Assembly: GCA_958298945.1 (NCBI GenBank) | Contig: CATQJD010000111.1 | Coordinates: 930,001 to 994,000, forward strand | Length of the DNA: 64,000 nt | From: Atherix ibis | Taxonomy: Eukaryota > Arthropoda > Insecta > Diptera > Athericidae | Reading direction: 5' to 3' | In this document: in pieces, positions 61,800 through 64,000 of the stretch | Position numbering within the stretch: position 1 is the first letter of the stretch | Layout of the letters: each line of letters starts with the position of its first letter | Notes under the pieces: model-generated | Told to the model about the DNA's origin: nothing | Database searches by the model: none | Seen by the model: the letters and a program-made list of their open reading frames with translations, nothing else | Translations under genes and position numbers: made by a program

Positions 61800-64000
61800 C
61801 ATTTTCATAGAAAAAAACAAATTTTAAGAACAAGTGGACTCAGTGTAATAACTTTTGCCTCCTATTTTCTGAGAAAACTGGTCGTCTGGTGTAAAAAGTT
61901 AATTTTCTTGCATTTTTGGTTCAAATTTCGGATTTGTCGGGTTTTTGTTTGGATTTTTGCATATCTTTTGATTGCCGATTTATTATTTATTCTTTGAGCG
62001 CTTTTCTTAGCCTTTTATTGTGGATTTTTTTTGTTATATGCCGGGCAGGTGGTTTACTAAATGAGTTTTAAATACTTTTTTATGTTTTCCTTTACTTTGT
62101 TTTTCAAAAAAAACGCCATTTTCATAGTGAAAAGCCAATTTCAAAGACAAAAACAACAAATTATATGCAATATTTTCTACAATTTGCCCACAGAAATTTA
62201 TTCTGAAAGGATACTCTTCCTCCGATCAGGATAATAAGATCCAGAGAAGCTTCGCCCAATTGTTTGCAACAAAACCAAAATAAAAATCTCCAAAAAACCA
62301 TCATTTTAATAGAGAAAAACAAATTTTAATAACAAGTGGACTCAGTGTAATTATTTTTGCCTCCTATTTTCTGAGGAAACTGGTCGCCTGTTGTAAAAAG
62401 TTGATTTTCTTGCATTTTTGGTTCAAATTTCGGATTTGTCGGGTTTTTTGTTTGGATTTTTGCATATATTTTGGTTGCCGATTTATTATTTATTCTTTGA
62501 GCGCTCTTTCTTAGCCTTTTATTGTGGATTTTTTTTGTTATATGCCGGGCAGGTGGTTTACTAAATGAGTTTTTAATACTTTTTTATGTTTTCCTTTATT
62601 TTGTTTTAAAAAAAAAACTACATTTTCATAGTGAAAAACCAATTTCAAAGACAAAAACAACAAATTATATGCAATATTTTCTACAATTTGCCCACAGAAA
62701 TTTATTCTGAAAGGACACTCTTCCTCCGATCAGGATAATAAGATCCAGAGAAGCTTCGCCCAGTTGTTTGCAACAAAACCAAAATAAAAATCTCCAAAAA
62801 ACCATCATTTTCATAGAAAAAAACAAATTTTAAGAACAAGTGGACTCAGTGTAATAACTTTTGCCTCCTATTTTCTGATAAAACTGGTCGTCTGGTGTAA
62901 CAAGTTGATTTTCTTGCATTTTTGGTTCAAATTTCGGATTTGTCGGGTTTTTTGTTTGGATTTTTGCATATATTTTGGTTGCCGATTTATTATTTATTCT
63001 TTGAGCGCTCTTTCTTAGCCTTTTATTGTGGATTTTTTTTGTTATATGCCGGGCAGGTTGTTTACTAAATGAGTTTTTAATACTTTTTTATGTTTTCCTT
63101 TACTTTGTTTTTAAAAAAACGCCATTTTCATAGTGAAAAACCAATTTCAAAGACAAAAACAACAAATTATATGCAATATTTTCTACAATTTGCCCACAGA
63201 AATTTATTCTGAAAGGATACTCTTCCTCCGATCAGGATAATAAGATCCAGAGAAGCTTCGCCCAATTGTTTGCAACAAAACCAAAATAAAAATCTCCAAA
63301 AAACCATCATTTTAATAGAGAAAAACAAATTTTAAGAACAAGTGGACTCAGTGTAATTATTTTTGCCTCCTATTTTCTGAGGAAACTGGTCGCCTGTTGT
63401 AAAAAGTTGATTTTCTTGCATTTTTGGTTCAAATTTCGGATTTGTCGGGTTTTTTGTTTGGATTTTTGCATATATTTTGGTTGCCGATTTATTATTTATT
63501 CTTTGAGCGCTCTTTCTTAGCCTTTTATTGTGGATTTTTTTTGTTATATGCCAGGCAGGTGGTTTACTAAATGACTTTTTAATACTTTTTTATGTTTTCC
63601 TTTATTTTGTTTTAAAAAAAAAACTACATTTTCATAGTGAAAAACCAATTTCAAAGACAAAAACAACAAATTATATGCAATATTTTCTACAATTTGCCCA
63701 CAGAAATTTATTCTGAAAGGACACTCTTCCTCCGATCAGGATAATAAGATCCAGAGAAGCTTCGCCCAGTTGTTTGCAACAAAACCAAAATAAAAATCTC
63801 CAATAAACCATCATTTTCATAGAGAAAAACAAATTTTAAGAGCAAGTGGACGCAGTGTAATTATTTTTGCTTCCTATTTTCTGAGAAAACTGGTCGCCTG
63901 GAGTAAAACGATGATTTTCTTGCATTTTTGGTTCAAATTTCGGATTTGTCGGGTTTTTTGTTTGGATTTTTGCATATATTTTGGTTGCCGATTTATTATT
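61800..64000 (+). repeat. Higher-order repeat, ~1.0-kb dimer at the right end
   Basis: GAGGAAACTGGTCGCCTGTTG recurs at ~62373 and ~63379, AAAAACTACATTTTC at ~62611 and ~63617, GTAATAACTTTTGCC at ~61848 and ~62852, and GGATACTCTTCC at ~62208 and ~63216. Offsets are 1003-1008 bp, two monomers. Confidence 0.8.

Larger units (their letters stand above)
17886..64000 (+). repeat. Complex satellite array, right part (about 95 monomers)
   Basis: This continues the ~501-bp satellite in the same orientation to the end of the window and beyond. It is more heterogeneous than the left part: besides ~501-bp units it has 19 short units of ~410 bp. It also has a variant with TAGTAACAAACT replacing TAGTGAAAAACC after CATTTTC, variants with GCTGGGCAGG in the GC box, and local block duplications. 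No inversion of monomer orientation was seen. No gene is present: the repeated small frames beginning MWIFF are translations of the T-rich half. Confidence 0.97.

Noticed and set aside
3779..63716. Dozens of 60-100-codon open frames in the satellite, many starting MWIFFVICRAG or MKMAFFLK.
   Set aside because: They recur at the same monomer position on either strand, are truncated by every indel, consist of low-complexity Phe/Leu/Lys-rich translation of T- or A-tracts, and have no promoter or domain. They are by-products of the repeat.
1..64000. CRISPR array, because of regular repeats.
   Set aside because: The unit is ~501 bp of continuous satellite with no short repeat separated by unique spacers, and the context is eukaryotic.

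Overview
The window is almost entirely one head-to-tail AT-rich satellite DNA array. It fills positions 1-12438 and 17886-64000 and runs off both ends. A single 5.4-kb non-LTR retrotransposon of the Jockey clade interrupts it at 12439-17885, in the same orientation as the written strand of the array. I see no host gene, no tRNA or rRNA gene and no prokaryotic feature. The many 60-100-codon open frames in the satellite are by-products of its composition.

The host is a eukaryote and almost certainly an insect. The inserted element has an arthropod-type Gag with three zinc knuckles, an APE endonuclease/reverse transcriptase protein, and an internal Inr plus DPE promoter of the kind described for Drosophila Jockey and I elements. 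A ~500-bp complex satellite carrying a Jockey element fits what is reported for centromeric or pericentromeric DNA in the Drosophila simulans species group. That placement is inference from memory of the literature, not a database match.

Layout: (1) 1-8.7 kb is built from ~501-bp monomers in multi-monomer higher-order repeats, including a ~1.98-kb four-monomer period. (2) About 8.6-12.4 kb holds a ~0.98-kb dimeric higher-order repeat (a 501-bp unit plus a 479-bp unit with a 22-bp deletion), which resumes in phase at 17.9 kb after the insertion. (3) 12439-17885 is the retrotransposon: 5' UTR with promoter, ORF1 (Gag), ORF2 (endonuclease/reverse transcriptase, broken by one extra A), a 3' UTR with two A-tracts, and a 12-17-bp target-site duplication. 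(4) 18.4-48.3 kb mixes ~501-bp monomers with 19 short ~410-bp monomers that share one 91-bp deletion; it contains a clear 2.74-kb tandem duplication and a zone at 41.1-44.5 kb rich in one-base indels that may reflect poor consensus. (5) 48.3-55.7 kb has ~501-bp monomers with ~2.0 and ~2.5-kb repeated blocks. (6) 55.7-64 kb is more diverged, ending in ~1.0-kb dimers, with one rearranged monomer holding a perfect 28-bp hairpin at 61572-61599.

Functionally the only protein-coding content is the retrotransposon. ORF1 would coat the element RNA, and ORF2 would nick target DNA and reverse-transcribe the RNA into it. The ORF2 frameshift makes this copy, as assembled, unable to make a full reverse transcriptase. 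Everything else is structural repeat DNA shaped by unequal exchange and amplification.
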